64,000 nucleotides of DNA from Aedes albopictus. Taxonomy: Eukaryota > Arthropoda > Insecta > Diptera > Culicidae. Location: positions 499,864,536 to 499,928,535 of the forward strand of contig NC_085137.1 in assembly GCF_035046485.1 (NCBI RefSeq). Direction: 5' to 3'. Within the stretch, counting starts at the first letter, position 1, and each line of letters starts with the position of its first letter. This document shows, piece by piece, positions 1 to 11,487 of the stretch. A program made the position numbers and the translations under genes. A model generated the notes under the pieces. The model made no database searches. It was not told where the DNA came from and worked only from the letters and a program-made list of their open reading frames with translations.

Positions 1-1
1 C

Positions 2-88
2 GCCACTGCTATTGAGCTACTCAATGGACACGGTTACGATCATCTGATTCTGAACGTAGAATGGTCCAAGCCGCAGAATCCACAGTAA
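2..88 (+). CDS. eIF3g: eIF3g, C-terminal end (partial)
   Basis: The window opens inside an open frame whose last 28 codons read ...LNGHGYDHLILNVEWSKPQ... followed by TAA at 86-88. This is the end of the C-terminal RRM of translation initiation factor 3 subunit G, where the motif NGHGYDHLIL-VEWSKP is highly characteristic. In the family the protein is an eIF3 subunit in the cytoplasm that helps scanning and 40S binding. Only the final RRM strand and tail are present; the rest lies upstream of the window. The gene is convergent with the zeste-like gene on the minus strand. The identification rests on a short but distinctive peptide. Confidence 0.88.
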   Translation, partial: ATAIELLNGHGYDHLILNVEWSKPQNPQ

Positions 89-191
89 AAAATCTTTGAT
101 AAACTAAGTGCTAAGAATTAAGTTGTGGTTGGTACGCGTTATATTCTGATTCGTGTTGATGTATGCTAATGCGGAAAACAATATGCTTTTC

Positions 192-197
192 AATAAA
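192..197 (+). terminator. poly(A) signal of eIF3g
   Basis: A canonical AATAAA lies about 105 bases after the eIF3g stop codon, a normal 3' UTR distance for an insect gene. Cleavage would be expected 10-30 bases further on. Confidence 0.55.
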
Positions 198-465
198 CTA
201 CGAACTGGTACACAAATCAATGCATCCCAGTCCTTCGTCAATTAGTTACCGAAATTCCAGTCATAATCATTCTTTTATGTCCCGAACTGAGCCAACTCAA
301 ATTACATATGGACTCCAAAACGAAAACAAGGGACGTCATGCCAAAACGTTTTTAGTTTTCCCCCAAAAAATGCTTTTCTAACCGCGGACGGTATAATATT
401 CAGCCAATGAAATCCAAAAACGGTTCCATTTCATCTTCTGGGGAATCCAGATTATTAGTTTTAAA

Positions 466-471
466 TTTATT
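466..471 (-). terminator. poly(A) signal of the zeste-like gene
   Basis: TTTATT on the plus strand is AATAAA on the minus strand, about 113 bases past the stop codon of the minus-strand gene. It leaves roughly 270 bases between the two convergent poly(A) signals. Confidence 0.5.
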
Positions 472-583
472 TCCACAATTTATCATACACACAAAAGTAT
501 TTATAACTTACAAAATAGAGCAATCCCGAACGTACCCCTAGAGACGGCCGGATACGTTCCGGATAATCGACAGTCGACGGTTG

Positions 584-1522
584 TTAAATTGCATCGTTAG
601 TAAGCGCATTGGCCAGATCGTTCAGCCCGTTCGAGAGCTGCAGCATCGCCGCGGACATATTGGTCAGGGCTTGGGCGATGGCAATCTTGGAATCGTCCAG
701 CCGGCGCTTCTTCATCACCGATTCCAACTTCTCGGAGGTTCGTTTCAGATCTTCCCGCAGCCGCTGGTGCTCCGGTTGGGTGCGGACGGTCGTTTTCGGT
801 TTCAGGAATTCGCTGGTACTCTCCAGAGCCGACGAGGTCATTTCCACGTACTCTGTGGTGGTGACGGCCATGCTTTTGATTTCCTCTGCGGTGGGTTTCC
901 GGATTTCCAGCTCGGTTGTGACCGTCTCCTGGACGTGATCGCTCACCATGGGCTTGGAGGAAAATGTGGTCACAAACTCCTCATCTAGCTGGTCGTCCGC
1001 GTAGTGCTCGATCACGATTTCCTCCTTCTGGACCCCGGTGTCATCCGGGAAGTACTCTTCGTGATCGTTTACCATCGATGCATCCAGTGTCACCATACTC
1101 TCCGTTCCGAGAGATTTGGTCCACTGATCCAGAACGTCGTAACAGCAGGCCGCCGTCAGTATCCGTACTTCCAGCTGGTTGGGACCAATCTTCTTCGATC
1201 TTCCCTCCGCAACTAACCGACACTTGCGCTTGAGATTGATAATCACGTCCGCCCAGTACTTCACCCACTTGGCAGTGGATTTCATCGTCCCACCCGGGAT
1301 CTGGTTCAATCGGTGCGTTGCCTCTATCCAAAACCGCTGCCGCTCCTTGTAATCCGTTTCGGCACTTTCCTGCTTCGGTCGATTGTTGTACTCCTCGAAT
1401 ATTTTGACCAGTTCCTCCTTCTGCTCATTGGACGCGCTCTTTGGCTTCTGCAAGCAACCAAAACCCTCAAAGTCATGACACAAATCCGACACACCATCTG
1501 AACTTACATCCAATGGCCCCAT
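584..1522 (-). CDS. Zeste/Myb-SANT-like DNA-binding protein
   Basis: Predicted nuclear DNA-binding protein. I choose the ATG at 1522 (context GCCATGG, a good Kozak match). A 60-nt intron (1507 to 1448) has GTAAGT at its 5' end and TTGCTTGCAG at its 3' end; removing it joins MGPLD to KPKSASNEQ and gives 292 aa. The intron is a multiple of three without a stop, so an unspliced reading is also open and would start upstream at 1597. Residues about 9-105 (EELVKIFEEYNNRP... FWIEATHRLN... TAKWVKYWADVI) match the trihelix/SANT fold found in zeste and related regulators. The C-terminus (about 230-285) is charged and heptad-like (REDLKRTSEKLESVMKKRR), consistent with a coiled coil for oligomerisation. 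Targets are not predictable. It could also be a domesticated transposon-derived protein, since this domain family occurs with Harbinger-type elements; no transposase is adjacent. Confidence 0.75.
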   Translation of the reverse strand: MGPLDVSSDGVSDLCHDFEGFGCLQKPKSASNEQKEELVKIFEEYNNRPKQESAETDYKERQRFWIEATHRLNQIPGGTMKSTAKWVKYWADVIINLKRKCRLVAEGRSKKIGPNQLEVRILTAACCYDVLDQWTKSLGTESMVTLDASMVNDHEEYFPDDTGVQKEEIVIEHYADDQLDEEFVTTFSSKPMVSDHVQETVTTELEIRKPTAEEIKSMAVTTTEYVEMTSSALESTSEFLKPKTTVRTQPEHQRLREDLKRTSEKLESVMKKRRLDDSKIAIAQALTNMSAAMLQLSNGLNDLANALTNDAI

Positions 1523-1597
1523 GGCGGAGGAACAAGGAATCCCACCCGACTCCGTCCTAGCTGTTGGGGACTTTCCTGGCCAAGCGCGCGCCTCCAC

Positions 1598-2258
1598 CCG
1601 CGAAAACTGCGACGACGGCGACGAAGACGATCTCCGCGGACGTAAATATTATTGGTGAACAACGGGAAGGTTTTCAACACTTTGCGGAAGCAGGATTTCT
1701 CACACTCATTAGAAAATTTGCGGATTTTGAGCTGCGATGCGCGAGGCGAGACTGCTCTCACGAAAAAAAGATGGACACCTTTCACTGCAGTGATGATGCG
1801 CCGATGATGACGCTGATGGGACGCGAGAGCGCGAGTGCGAGACGAGAAATGGGGGTCATCGCTGAATGACGTGCTGGAAGCGTTTGCGCGAGACGTTGAT
1901 TTTCTCATCAGAGTAAGATTTATATGATTTAAAAGCACAGAAATCATGAATGGAATTTCATGAGGTTTATTCCGTTGATCGATTGCAATATTCATTGAGT
2001 AATTCGTGATAAGGTTTGTTATTTCAAATTGCATACATCTCTATGTTTTGTACCGCTCTTTATGGATGCCCCCTGATAGTGATGTATCGAATACCCCGAT
2101 GTAAAACAGATGGATTGGAAGGGTTGCTCACCCGCGGTCATATAGTCAGTTTCGCTTTTCACTTCTCACACTGCGAGTCAAAAGAGCAGCAGAGTTGCCA
2201 ACAGTTTTCGAGAGAGCTTCGAAATGAACGATGAATCTCTGTCTCGAATGAAGCAAAA
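1598..2258. other. 5' flank of the zeste-like gene; no gene seen
   Basis: This holds the likely promoter and 5' UTR of the minus-strand gene. Open frames here are short and without recognisable motifs. No obvious TATA box or initiator could be assigned. Confidence 0.4.
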
Positions 2259-2515
2259 TCAGGCCAAACATGTCTAAAGGTCCTATCTGCAGAAGAGAGG
2301 CTCTCTTTGGTTTCCCTCTCTTTCGTTAATATCTCAGCTGTTTATTTGTATTATGATTGTCTCCTTGCATTGAACGATGGTCAAAACAATCGTCTTTTGG
2401 TTGGTACTGCAAAAATAGTTGAAAAGTGTACCATTACATTGCAATAATTGAAAGAGAAAGTGAACAAAGAGAGCCTCTCAAATGCAGATAGGACCTATTG
2501 AAATGTTTGGCCTGA
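2259..2515 (+). mobile_element. MITE copy 1 of a head-to-head pair
   Basis: A 257-bp element bounded by TCAGGCCAAACAT and its inverse ATGTTTGGCCTGA. Terminal inverted repeats extend about 65 bases (AGGTCCTATCTGCA, GAGAGGCTCTCTTTG). No coding capacity. Flanks are AA on both sides, so no clear TA target site. Confidence 0.8.
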
Positions 2516-2633
2516 AATGGGATAAAGGAAACAATGGAAATGAGAGCAAGGCTATTTGATCAGTGTTGTAGTTGAGAAAACGTCGATAGATTACGCCACG
2601 AAAAATGAAATTTCTCGCAATCTTTTTGCCATA

Positions 2634-2890
2634 TCAGGCCAAACATTTCAATAGGTCCTATCTGCATTTGAGAGGCTCTCTTTGTTCACTTTCTCTTTCA
2701 ATTATTGCAATGTAATGGTACACTTTTCAACTATTTTTGCAGTACCAACCAAAAGACGATTGTTTTGACCATCGTTCAATGCAAGGAGACAATCATAATA
2801 CAAATAAACAGCTGAGATATTAACGAAAGAGAGGGAAACCAAAGAGAGCCTCTCTTCTGCAGATAGGACCTTTAGACATGTTTGGCCTGA
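2634..2890 (-). mobile_element. MITE copy 2, inverted relative to copy 1
   Basis: The same 257-bp element as at 2259-2515 in the opposite orientation and apparently near identical. It is flanked by TA on both sides (CATA before, TATA after). With copy 1 and the 118-base spacer it forms a 632-base potential hairpin just upstream of the kinase first exon. Confidence 0.8.
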
Positions 2891-3165
2891 TATATCATAC
2901 TTTTTTATAAGGTCTTTGAAACTTTTGTATGGATCGACACACTTACCGCTGGCACATAAATCTCTTCACAAAAAAACATGGTACATTGGATGGACGCTCC
3001 CTGTGTAGAACGATAGACTGTTGTTTATCTTTATCCATTTAATCTCTAGTAGAATTTAGGTGACAATAATTTAACATGTTTTATCCTCTTGACGGCAAAC
3101 AGAATAAATTTAGTGATTAGTGAACCTTTTAATGACGTGCATTTGTGTGTTGAACATAAGAAAAT

Positions 3166-3233
3166 ATGCTGCAAAACATCGACTTGACGAACTTGGAGTT
3201 CGAAAAACACCTAGGAACTGGCTGTTATGGAGG
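3166..3233 (+). CDS. Ser/Thr kinase, exon 1 (glycine-rich loop)
   Basis: First coding exon of the kinase continued at 8010-8620. The ATG at 3166 is the first after an in-frame TAA at 3157. It encodes MLQNIDLTNLEFEKHLGTGCYG plus two bases (GG), then a GTAACG donor at 3234. EFEKHLGTGCYG is the start of a kinase domain with the ATP-binding glycine loop. The two leftover bases complete a Gly codon with the first base of exon 2, so the phase is right. The join gives GTGCYG-G-H-V, one residue longer than the usual GxGxxGxV spacing, which is either real or means that a splice site is shifted by three bases. This exon is too short to stand out alone; it was found by looking for the missing loop. Confidence 0.7.
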
Positions 3234-3892
3234 GTAACGTATACTTTTTATATCTGCTCTGAAGCATTAACCCTTTCCTTCCCACAACTCTTAACGACTA
3301 TAAATATTTATGCCAAAAAAGCTTTCCCAAAAAGAGTGCTTGAACAAAGTTATTGCGATTGGGTTAAAATTTTGAAAAACTTATTGTTTTTTTTTATTCT
3401 ATACGAAAGAGCCTTTTTTTCTGAGCCACTGATTTTTTCAGATTTTTTGAACTTTACTTTAGTACCTAAAATTGGTTTCAAAGAGATTTTTTGAAATCAC
3501 CTTTTGACAGCTAGGCAACTGCTTGACAGCTACGTCCAGTACAAAATGTGACGAGGGGTGATTCGACAAATCGCTCCCATACAAACTTCAAATTGATTTT
3601 TAAATAGGTTTACGGGTTGCCAAATTCATGAAATTTTAGATTTCGGCTCAGTTTAGCATGCAGATTTAGAATATAGAACCACTGACGAACCGACGTGACA
3701 GTGGTGTTTCAAAACTGTCCCCCTCAATTTAACGGTCGACCAGCGAAGCGAGCGAACGGTTCTGTCAAATCAGCACAAGGGCGAACCTTTTCCTTATGTG
3801 GTCAAGCTTGCAAATCATTGCGAACCGCTATAGAGGTGGCGGTAGTGTTCGATTGTCTTTTTATCTTGGGTTGTGAGCAACAAATTTGAATT
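3234..3892. other. Kinase intron 1, unique part
   Basis: AT-rich intron sequence with no recognised element. Open frames are short and lack domains. Confidence 0.45.
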
Positions 3893-4036
<144 letters not shown>

Positions 4037-4050
4037 TCATTCATTCATTC

Positions 4051-6214
4051 ATGCTGATGCTGATGCTGATGCTGATGCTGATGCTGATGCTGATGCTGAT
4101 GCTGATGCTGATGCTGATGCTGATGCTGATGCTGATGCTGATGCTGATGCTGATGCTGATGCTGATGCTGATGCTGATGCTGATGCTGATGCTGATGCTG
4201 ATGCTGATGCTGATGCTGATGCTGATGCTGATGCTGATGCTGATGCTGATGCTGATGCTGATGCTGATGCTGATGCTGATGCTGATGCTGATGCTGATGC
4301 TGATGCTGATGCTGATGCTGATGCTGATGCTGATGCTGATGCTGATGCTGATGCTGATGCTGATGCTGATGCTGATGCTGATGCTGATGCTGATGCTGAT
4401 GCTGATGCTGATGCTGATGCTGATGCTGATGCTGATGCTGATGCTGATGCTGATGCTGATGCTGATGCTGATGCTGATGCTGATGCTGATGCTGATGCTG
4501 ATGCTGATGCTGATGCTGATGCTGATGCTGATGCTGATGCTGATGCTGATGCTGATGCTGATGCTGATGCTGATGCTGATGCTGATGCTGATGCTGATGC
4601 TGATGCTGATGCTGATGCTGATGCTGATGCTGATGCTGATGCTGATGCTGATGCTGATGCTGATGCTGATGCTGATGCTGATGCTGATGCTGATGCTGAT
4701 GCTGATGCTGATGCTGATGCTGATGCTGATGCTGATGCTGATGCTGATGCTGATGCTGATGCTGATGCTGATGCTGATGCTGATGCTGATGCTGATGCTG
4801 ATGCTGATGCTGATGCTGATGCTGATGCTGATGCTGATGCTGATGCTGATGCTGATGCTGATGCTGATGCTGATGCTGATGCTGATGCTGATGCTGATGC
4901 TGATGCTGATGCTGATGCTGATGCTGATGCTGATGCTGATGCTGATGCTGATGCTGATGCTGATGCTGATGCTGATGCTGATGCTGATGCTGATGCTGAT
5001 GCTGATGCTGATGCTGATGCTGATGCTGATGCTGATGCTGATGCTGATGCTGATGCTGATGCTGATGCTGATGCTGATGCTGATGCTGATGCTGATGCTG
5101 ATGCTGATGCTGATGCTGATGCTGATGCTGATGCTGATGCTGATGCTGATGCTGATGCTGATGCTGATGCTGATGCTGATGCTGATGCTGATGCTGATGC
5201 TGATGCTGATGCTGATGCTGATGCTGATGCTGATGCTGATGCTGATGCTGATGCTGATGCTGATGCTGATGCTGATGCTGATGCTGATGCTGATGCTGAT
5301 GCTGATGCTGATGCTGATGCTGATGCTGATGCTGATGCTGATGCTGATGCTGATGCTGATGCTGATGCTGATGCTGATGCTGATGCTGATGCTGATGCTG
5401 ATGCTGATGCTGATGCTGATGCTGATGCTGATGCTGATGCTGATGCTGATGCTGATGCTGATGCTGATGCTGATGCTGATGCTGATGCTGATGCTGATGC
5501 TGATGCTGATGCTGATGCTGATGCTGATGCTGATGCTGATGCTGATGCTGATGCTGATGCTGATGCTGATGCTGATGCTGATGCTGATGCTGATGCTGAT
5601 GCTGATGCTGATGCTGATGCTGATGCTGATGCTGATGCTGATGCTGATGCTGATGCTGATGCTGATGCTGATGCTGATGCTGATGCTGATGCTGATGCTG
5701 ATGCTGATGCTGATGCTGATGCTGATGCTGATGCTGATGCTGATGCTGATGCTGATGCTGATGCTGATGCTGATGCTGATGCTGATGCTGATGCTGATGC
5801 TGATGCTGATGCTGATGCTGATGCTGATGCTGATGCTGATGCTGATGCTGATGCTGATGCTGATGCTGATGCTGATGCTGATGCTGATGCTGATGCTGAT
5901 GCTGATGCTGATGCTGATGCTGATGCTGATGCTGATGCTGATGCTGATGCTGATGCTGATGCTGATGCTGATGCTGATGCTGATGCTGATGCTGATGCTG
6001 ATGCTGATGCTGATGCTGATGCTGATGCTGATGCTGATGCTGATGCTGATGCTGATGCTGATGCTGATGCTGATGCTGATGCTGATGCTGATGCTGATGC
6101 TGATGCTGATGCTGATGCTGATGCTGATGCTGATGCTGATGCTGATGCTGATGCTGATGCTGATGCTGATGCTGATGCTGATGCTGATGCTGATGCTGAT
6201 GCTGATGCTGATGC

Positions 6215-6216
<2 letters not shown>
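4051..6216 (+). repeat. Perfect (ATGCTG)n hexanucleotide array, about 361 copies
   Basis: 2166 bases of ATGCTG with no interruption that I can see. It lies inside intron 1 of the kinase gene as modelled here. Because the unit length is a multiple of three and contains no stop in four of the six frames, long artificial readings (Asp-Ala, Leu-Met, His-Gln, Ile-Ser) run through it; none has gene-like flanks. Transcribed from the kinase promoter, the RNA would carry a UGCU every six bases. The perfection may partly reflect assembly of a long homogeneous array. Confidence 0.98.

Positions 6217-6263
<47 letters not shown>
6216..6263 (+). repeat. (GAT)n microsatellite, about 16 copies
   Basis: Trinucleotide run directly continuing the hexanucleotide array. 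It is the reverse complement of the left-hand (ATC)n, so both ends of the array could pair in RNA or single-stranded DNA. Confidence 0.95.
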
Positions 6264-6396
6264 AATTTCTAGAGCTCTCATACAAAACCCGTGACATAGG
6301 GGGGAGGTGGGGGATTGATAATCGGCAACGCTTTATGCGTTATTGCAGTGTAATAAGGTACGCAGTTTCAGGTGGAGCAGACAAACATTGCGTAAC

Positions 6397-6451
6397 TCTA
6401 GTTGTCTCTTTTGTTCTACCGCTGATCTTACGCAACAAAAGAGGCAACTAG
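6397..6451. repeat. Short inverted repeat (18-bp arms)
   Basis: CTAGTTG-CTCTTTTGTT is mirrored by AACAAAAGAG-CAACTAG with one mismatch, giving a hairpin with a loop of about 19 bases. It abuts the 48-bp duplication on its right. Confidence 0.65.
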
Positions 6452-6547
6452 TGGCACGCTTTGTTTATCTACGCCACCTGTAACTGTAGCTCATTGATAT
6501 GGCACGCTTTGTTTATCTACGCCACCTGTAACTGTAGCTCATTGATA
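6452..6547. repeat. 48-bp tandem duplication
   Basis: A 48-base unit starting TGGCACGCTTTG and ending CTCATTGATA occurs twice head to tail (6452-6499, 6500-6547) with no differences, so it is a recent duplication. Confidence 0.9.
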
Positions 6548-6742
6548 ACATTGCTCTTTTCAGGGCGCCACAAAGAAGCAGACGTCACACTGCGTCCGCT
6601 TCCCATCGATTATCTTTTTAACGGTTGATTCGCATTTTCTGGAGTTGGTCATGGCGCTGCCGGCATTGTTTTTGCTTCTGTTTGACGTTAGCTTTGCTAG
6701 GCCCGGCCAAATCCAGCACGTTTTGCATTGGGGCTGGGAAAT

Positions 6743-7084
6743 GGGGCACGTTCGGTGTAGTACTAGATTTGTAGTAATGAGCTGAATTTTTGTATGGTGA
6801 GAAGGTTAATTCTCCGTTTCTGCAGTGGAATGGTGCAAAAAGCGTGGGTATTATGATTCCTTGCCTAATTTGATGCTGTTTGAGCAAAACTTCGGATAAC
6901 TATGTTGTTTATGTTTCGAGAAATGGAGAGAAGAACAACACTGTTGCCCAAAGTTTTGCTCAAACAGCATCAAATTATGCTAGGAATCATAATACCCACA
7001 TTTTTTGCACTATTTTATTGCAGAAACGGAGAATTGACCTTCTCACCATACTAAAATTCAGCTCATTACTACAAATCTAGTCCT
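6743..7084. mobile_element. Fold-back MITE, family FB, copy A
   Basis: About 342 bp made almost entirely of two inverted arms (TACTAGATTTGTAGTAATG ... its inverse). The left end is GGGGCACGTTCGGTG, the right end AGTCCT, with AT on both sides as a 2-bp target duplication. Further copies lie at 22493, 22865, 24177, 24468 and 45955. Noncoding. Confidence 0.85.
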
Positions 7085-8009
7085 ATTACGTTTTCGTGCC
7101 GATGTTTCTCTGTGCTCAAGCGTTAGTTACGATTCTATTCCCTTGCCTCAGGCAAGTTGCCTGTCCTTCTCCTCATACCATTTGTTGAATACCTACTCAA
7201 ACTACTAAAATGAAATTCCCATGTAGATTAATTAATTATATTTAACCGCAAAACTAGTTTTTTGACCCACTGTGCACACAGAACGCACACCACATGTACA
7301 TAATAAGGCAATCCATGACGACATATCGCGATGTGGGTGACAGCTGAAATTGTAAACACAGTGTATGTATAGCTTACCAAATTTTCGTCGAGTGTTCTCG
7401 GTGCTTAACAAATTCCTTTGTGTTCAACTGTCACCCCGATCGACGAATGTCAAAAATTCATGGTAAACAAAGGAAATCAACTAATCGCATCTGTCTCATG
7501 GATTGCCTTATAGCATTAGAAATGTAAATAAAATCAGTTGAAATCGTTACCCCGGCGCGTTTGCACACACAAATTGTTGCTCCCGGTCTTGTTCGGTTTG
7601 TGATATCCGAAAGTATTAATTCGAGACGATTCAGTTTTACTCGTTCGCCTGTGTAGTGCCTGGGTACCTGGGGAAGTGAATCTTGAAGTGAAATCGTGAA
7701 AGAATTCCATAACCCGCTGGGAAAGGTGTCCCACGGAACATCAAAATAAGAAGAGTACTAAACACCATTCTTAACTCCTTTCCCTCTCTTTGGATAGATG
7801 GTGAACAGGCTCCTGTTCGTGGCGATGGCACAAATTTCCCTAATGGAGGAGAACGTGCCTCTGGAGCCGACCTACTAATACCTGATACTTTATGATTCAT
7901 TCATAGAAAAAATAAATCTTGAGACTTGAAAATGTCGTTGGAAAAGTTATAGAATGTCATCGATCATGATTACGATAATGTTCCACTGTTTTAACTTCCC
8001 ATTTCACAG
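7085..8009. other. Kinase intron 1, distal part
   Basis: Intron sequence ending in a good polypyrimidine tract and CACAG acceptor at 8009. Around 7838-7890 there is a sequence ACGTGCCTCTGGAG-CGACCTACT shared with 51764-51786, probably 3' remnants of one non-LTR family. Otherwise nothing recognised. Confidence 0.45.
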
Positions 8010-8620
8010 TCACGTGTGCCTCTTCCGGAACAAAAAGGACAAACGAAGCCGCCGCATCGTGGTAAAATCTATCCCCTACAGCAGCCCGGATTACGCCTAC
8101 CAGGCGGTCCTCAAGGAGCACACCATCCTATCGCAGATCAACCACCCGCGCATCCTACGCTACTTTGGGTTCTTCCAAACCGAGGACGCGTGGAACATGC
8201 TGACGGAATTCGCCGAACGTGGCAATCTGGCCGACTTCCTGGAGCGGCGGGCGCAACGGAACGAATTCCTTTGTCAACGATCGGTGATGGCCAAGTTCGG
8301 CGATATGGCCGAAGCGCTGCAGTACTTGCATCAACGGAAAGTGATCCACCGGGATTTGAAACCGGAAAACGTGCTGATCGATGCCGATAACCGGCTGAAG
8401 CTGGCTGATTTTGGGATAGCTAAGATTTTTACCAATGTGAGCCCTGAGGATGAGTTGAATATGACGATCGTGGGAACGCCGCTGTACATGGCGCCGGAAG
8501 TGGCCAGCGGAAAGCCGTACGATTATAAGAGTGACATTTGGCCGTTGGGAATAATTTTCTATGAGCTGTGTATGCTGGAACATCCGTTTGTGGAGAATTG
8601 CCTGACGGAAGGAAAGGACG
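8010..8620 (+). CDS. Ser/Thr protein kinase, exon 2 (catalytic core)
   Basis: Encodes most of a eukaryotic protein kinase domain that transfers phosphate from ATP to Ser/Thr. Counting from exon 1: ATP-binding Lys42 (VVKS), alpha-C Glu59 (KEH), catalytic loop HRDLKPEN at 136-143 with Asp138, DFG at 156-158, activation segment GTPLYMAPE at 178-186, and SDIWPLG at 197-203. The HRDLKPEN lysine marks a Ser/Thr kinase. The short activation segment and ELCMLEHPF resemble NEK-type kinases, but I do not assign a family. Acceptor after CACAG at 8009; donor CG/GTAAGC at 8621 (a second identical donor context occurs at 8687). Pro201 replaces the usual Ser in DIWSLG. Subdomains X-XI must come from downstream, and fit the exon ending at 19680, giving an 11-kb intron full of satellite. 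Expected total is about 286 aa, a kinase domain with almost no extension. Confidence 0.85.
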
Positions 8621-8698
8621 GTAAGCGACGGTTCGTTACTCCAAGAATAGACTGCTCGGGAAGGGGATATCAGGACGACGATGGCGGTAAGCTCCACG

Positions 8699-8826
8699 GC
8701 GTCTTAGACGCCAATCACGTATTATCCTCGATTTTTCTAAGCATCAAACGGTATTATCCTTGATTTTAATCTGAGATTTAACTTTAGTGCGCCGATTTCG
8801 GCGCACTAAAGTTAAATCTCGGATTA
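8699..8826. repeat. Palindrome cluster with a 29-bp perfect-type hairpin
   Basis: 8767-8795 and 8798-8826 are inverted copies (core GATTTAACTTTAGTGCGCCGA) with a two-base loop and one mismatch. A smaller palindrome GGCGTCTTAGACGCC lies at 8699-8713. A related hairpin (TTTTAATC-TGGATTT) is at about 19506-19540 near the last kinase exon. Confidence 0.75.
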
Positions 8827-9299
8827 GGAAAAATGGCTGCGTGCTGTTGCATGCCAGAGAGAAATCAACACTCACACCACTGGAAACACATGAAGAAACG
8901 TCAAAGATAAACAAAACAAAACAAATAAAACAAACAGCAGAAAATCTCTTCAGCTGCAGCATGCATTCCGGAGAACTTCCCCGCGCCGTTTTATTGATTC
9001 AAACTGCACGAGACGATCTGGAACCAGGAAGGCCACTCCCTTTGAAAGTGTCTTCAAGAAAAGAACGGCCGCGGCTACAAAGAAAACTTGTGCAGATGAT
9101 CGCTTGCTCCCTCCAGTCGCCACCGTGAATAGCAGACATCCGACTGCAGCGATATTTTCGAAGGAACGGTGCCTTCCTTCTTGTTTGCAGGAAGTTGATA
9201 GGTGATTCCATAATAGTATTTATTGCTCGCAATACAAAAGATTTTGTTAAGTGGCAGTTTTGAGCAGAAAATGTCAAGAATTCTAGTAAAAATTCAACC
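8827..9299. other. Kinase intron 2, proximal part; one unassigned open frame
   Basis: An open frame from 8787 to 9128 (113 codons) crosses this stretch. It has no recognisable domain, starts inside a palindrome and is most simply intron sequence. Confidence 0.35.
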
Positions 9300-11487
9300 C
9301 AGAGTGATTGTTCTTTTTTCGAGGATCCCGCCCAGGTTTCTGTAAATTTCCCTTCGGAGATGTCTCCTTTTCGGACATATTTCTGATCTGGGTTCCCGCA
9401 AAAATTTCTTCGGGTATTCCTCCGGGAATTCCCTCGGAGAATTCAGAAATTTTCTCGCGGATTTCTCCGGGAATTTCGTCGTGCATTACTCCAAGATGTT
9501 TTGGGCATTCATTTGCAGACTTCTCCATGAATTTCTTCAGGAGTTTTATTTTTTTATATAAATGGTAGTCTCTCGAGGATTCTTGCAGGAATACCTTATC
9601 TAGGAAACGTTTCCAAAATTTCTCTATTTTTTCGCTACAAGGAATTCTTTCGGGGATGCCTTCAAAAATGCATTCAAAATTCCTTCAGCAGTAATTTCGA
9701 TTCCTCCTTTAGGATTCCTTTAGGAACTTAGTCGAGGATTTCTGTAGATTTTTTCAGCAAATTTTCCAGAAACGCAAATTTGCGAAACTTCCTTCAGAAA
9801 TTTCTTTGTGGATTCCTGCAGGAACTCCTTCGGGGATTCCGCCTAAAATTGCTTCACAGATTCCTTCATTTCTCCTAGAATTTCTCCAGTAATTTCTGTG
9901 GTGATTTCTCCTTGCATTCCTTCAAGGAATTCCTACGGAAAATCCTCTAGGAATTTCTCCGGAAAATTCCCCAAGAATTTTTCAGGGAAAGCCTCCAGCA
10001 ATTCCTCAAGGATCTCCTCCGGATGTTCCTCCGAAAATCCGCAAGGAATTCCTTCGACAATTACTCAAGAAATTCCTCCAGGAATCCGTCCAGGAATTCC
10101 TACAGTGATTCCTTAAGGCATTTCTCTGAAAATCCTTCAGGAATTCCTCCGGAAAATCCTCCAGGAGTTCCTCAGAAAAATCCTCAGCAATTCCTCCGGA
10201 AATTGTTCCAGCTATTCCTCCAGAAACTCCTCAAGGAACTCCTCCAGAAATTCCTCAACAAACTCCTCCGGAAATTCCCCCAAGAATTCCTCCAGAAATG
10301 TTTTAGGAATTCCTCCGGAAATTGTTCCAGGAACTCTTTCGGAAATTCCTCCAGAAATTCATTCAGGAATTCCTAAATGAATTCCTCCGGAAATTCCTCC
10401 AGGACTTCCTAAAGAAATTCTTCCTAGAATTCATACGGAAATTCCTCAAGGAATATCTCCGAAAATTCCTCAAGGGATTCCGCAGAAATAAACTCGGGGA
10501 TACCTCAATAAATATCGCTAGAGAATTCCCATGGAATTTCGTCAGGAATAACTGAAGAAATTTGCTCAAGTATTCCTCAAAAAATGCCTTCAGAGATTAC
10601 TTCAAGAATTTAGTCAGAGAATCCTCAACGAATTTCCCCGGGGAATCATCAGGAAATTTTCTCAGAGATAACTATAGGAACTTTCTTCACAGATAAATCC
10701 GGGAATACCTCAAAAAATTCTTCCAGGGATTCCTTCCAGATTTCTTCCAGAAATGCCTTACGGATTTGTACCTCAAATTCCTCCGGCAATTCCTCCAGTG
10801 TTTCTTCCAAAAATTCTTCCAGAAATTCCTTAACGAATCCCTACGGAAATTCCTCCGGAAGCTCTTCGAGGAATTTATCCGGGAACTACTCAAGTTTTTC
10901 TTCCACAAATTTCTCAAAGAATTCCTGCGGAAATTCCTCCAAGAATTCCTCCAGAAATTCCTCCGGAAAATTCTCCAGGAACTCGTCCAGAAAATTCACC
11001 AGGATTTCCTCTGCAAAATCCTCCAGGAATTTCTCCGCAAAAACCTCCCGGAATTCTTCCAGGAACTCCTCTTAAATTCCTCATGGATTTCCTTCGAAGA
11101 TTCCACCCAAAAATTCTTCCGGAAATTCCTTAATGAATTCCTCCGGAACCCCTCAAGGAATTCTCCGGGAATTACTCAAGTTTTTTCTTTCACAAATTCC
11201 TTCAGGTCTCCTTCCCGGATATCCTCCGGAAATTCCTCCAGAAATTCTGCCGGAAATTCCTCAACAAACTCCTCCGGAAATTCCTCCTGGAATTCTTCTA
11301 AAAATTTCTCCAGGAATTCCTCTAGAAATGCTTCCAGGAATTCCTCCAAAATTCTTCCAGGAAAGCTTCCGAAAATTCCTCAAGGAATTCTTCCGGAAAA
11401 TCATCAAGGAATTCTTCCGAAACTTACTCAAAAAATTCCACCGGAAATTCGTAAAAGAATTCCGCCGCTAACTCCCAGAGAGTTCCT

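Noticed and set aside
8787..9128. 113-codon frame as a middle kinase exon
   Set aside because: It contains no kinase subdomain X motifs and starts within a palindrome, and the possible acceptors do not match the phase of the 8621 donor.
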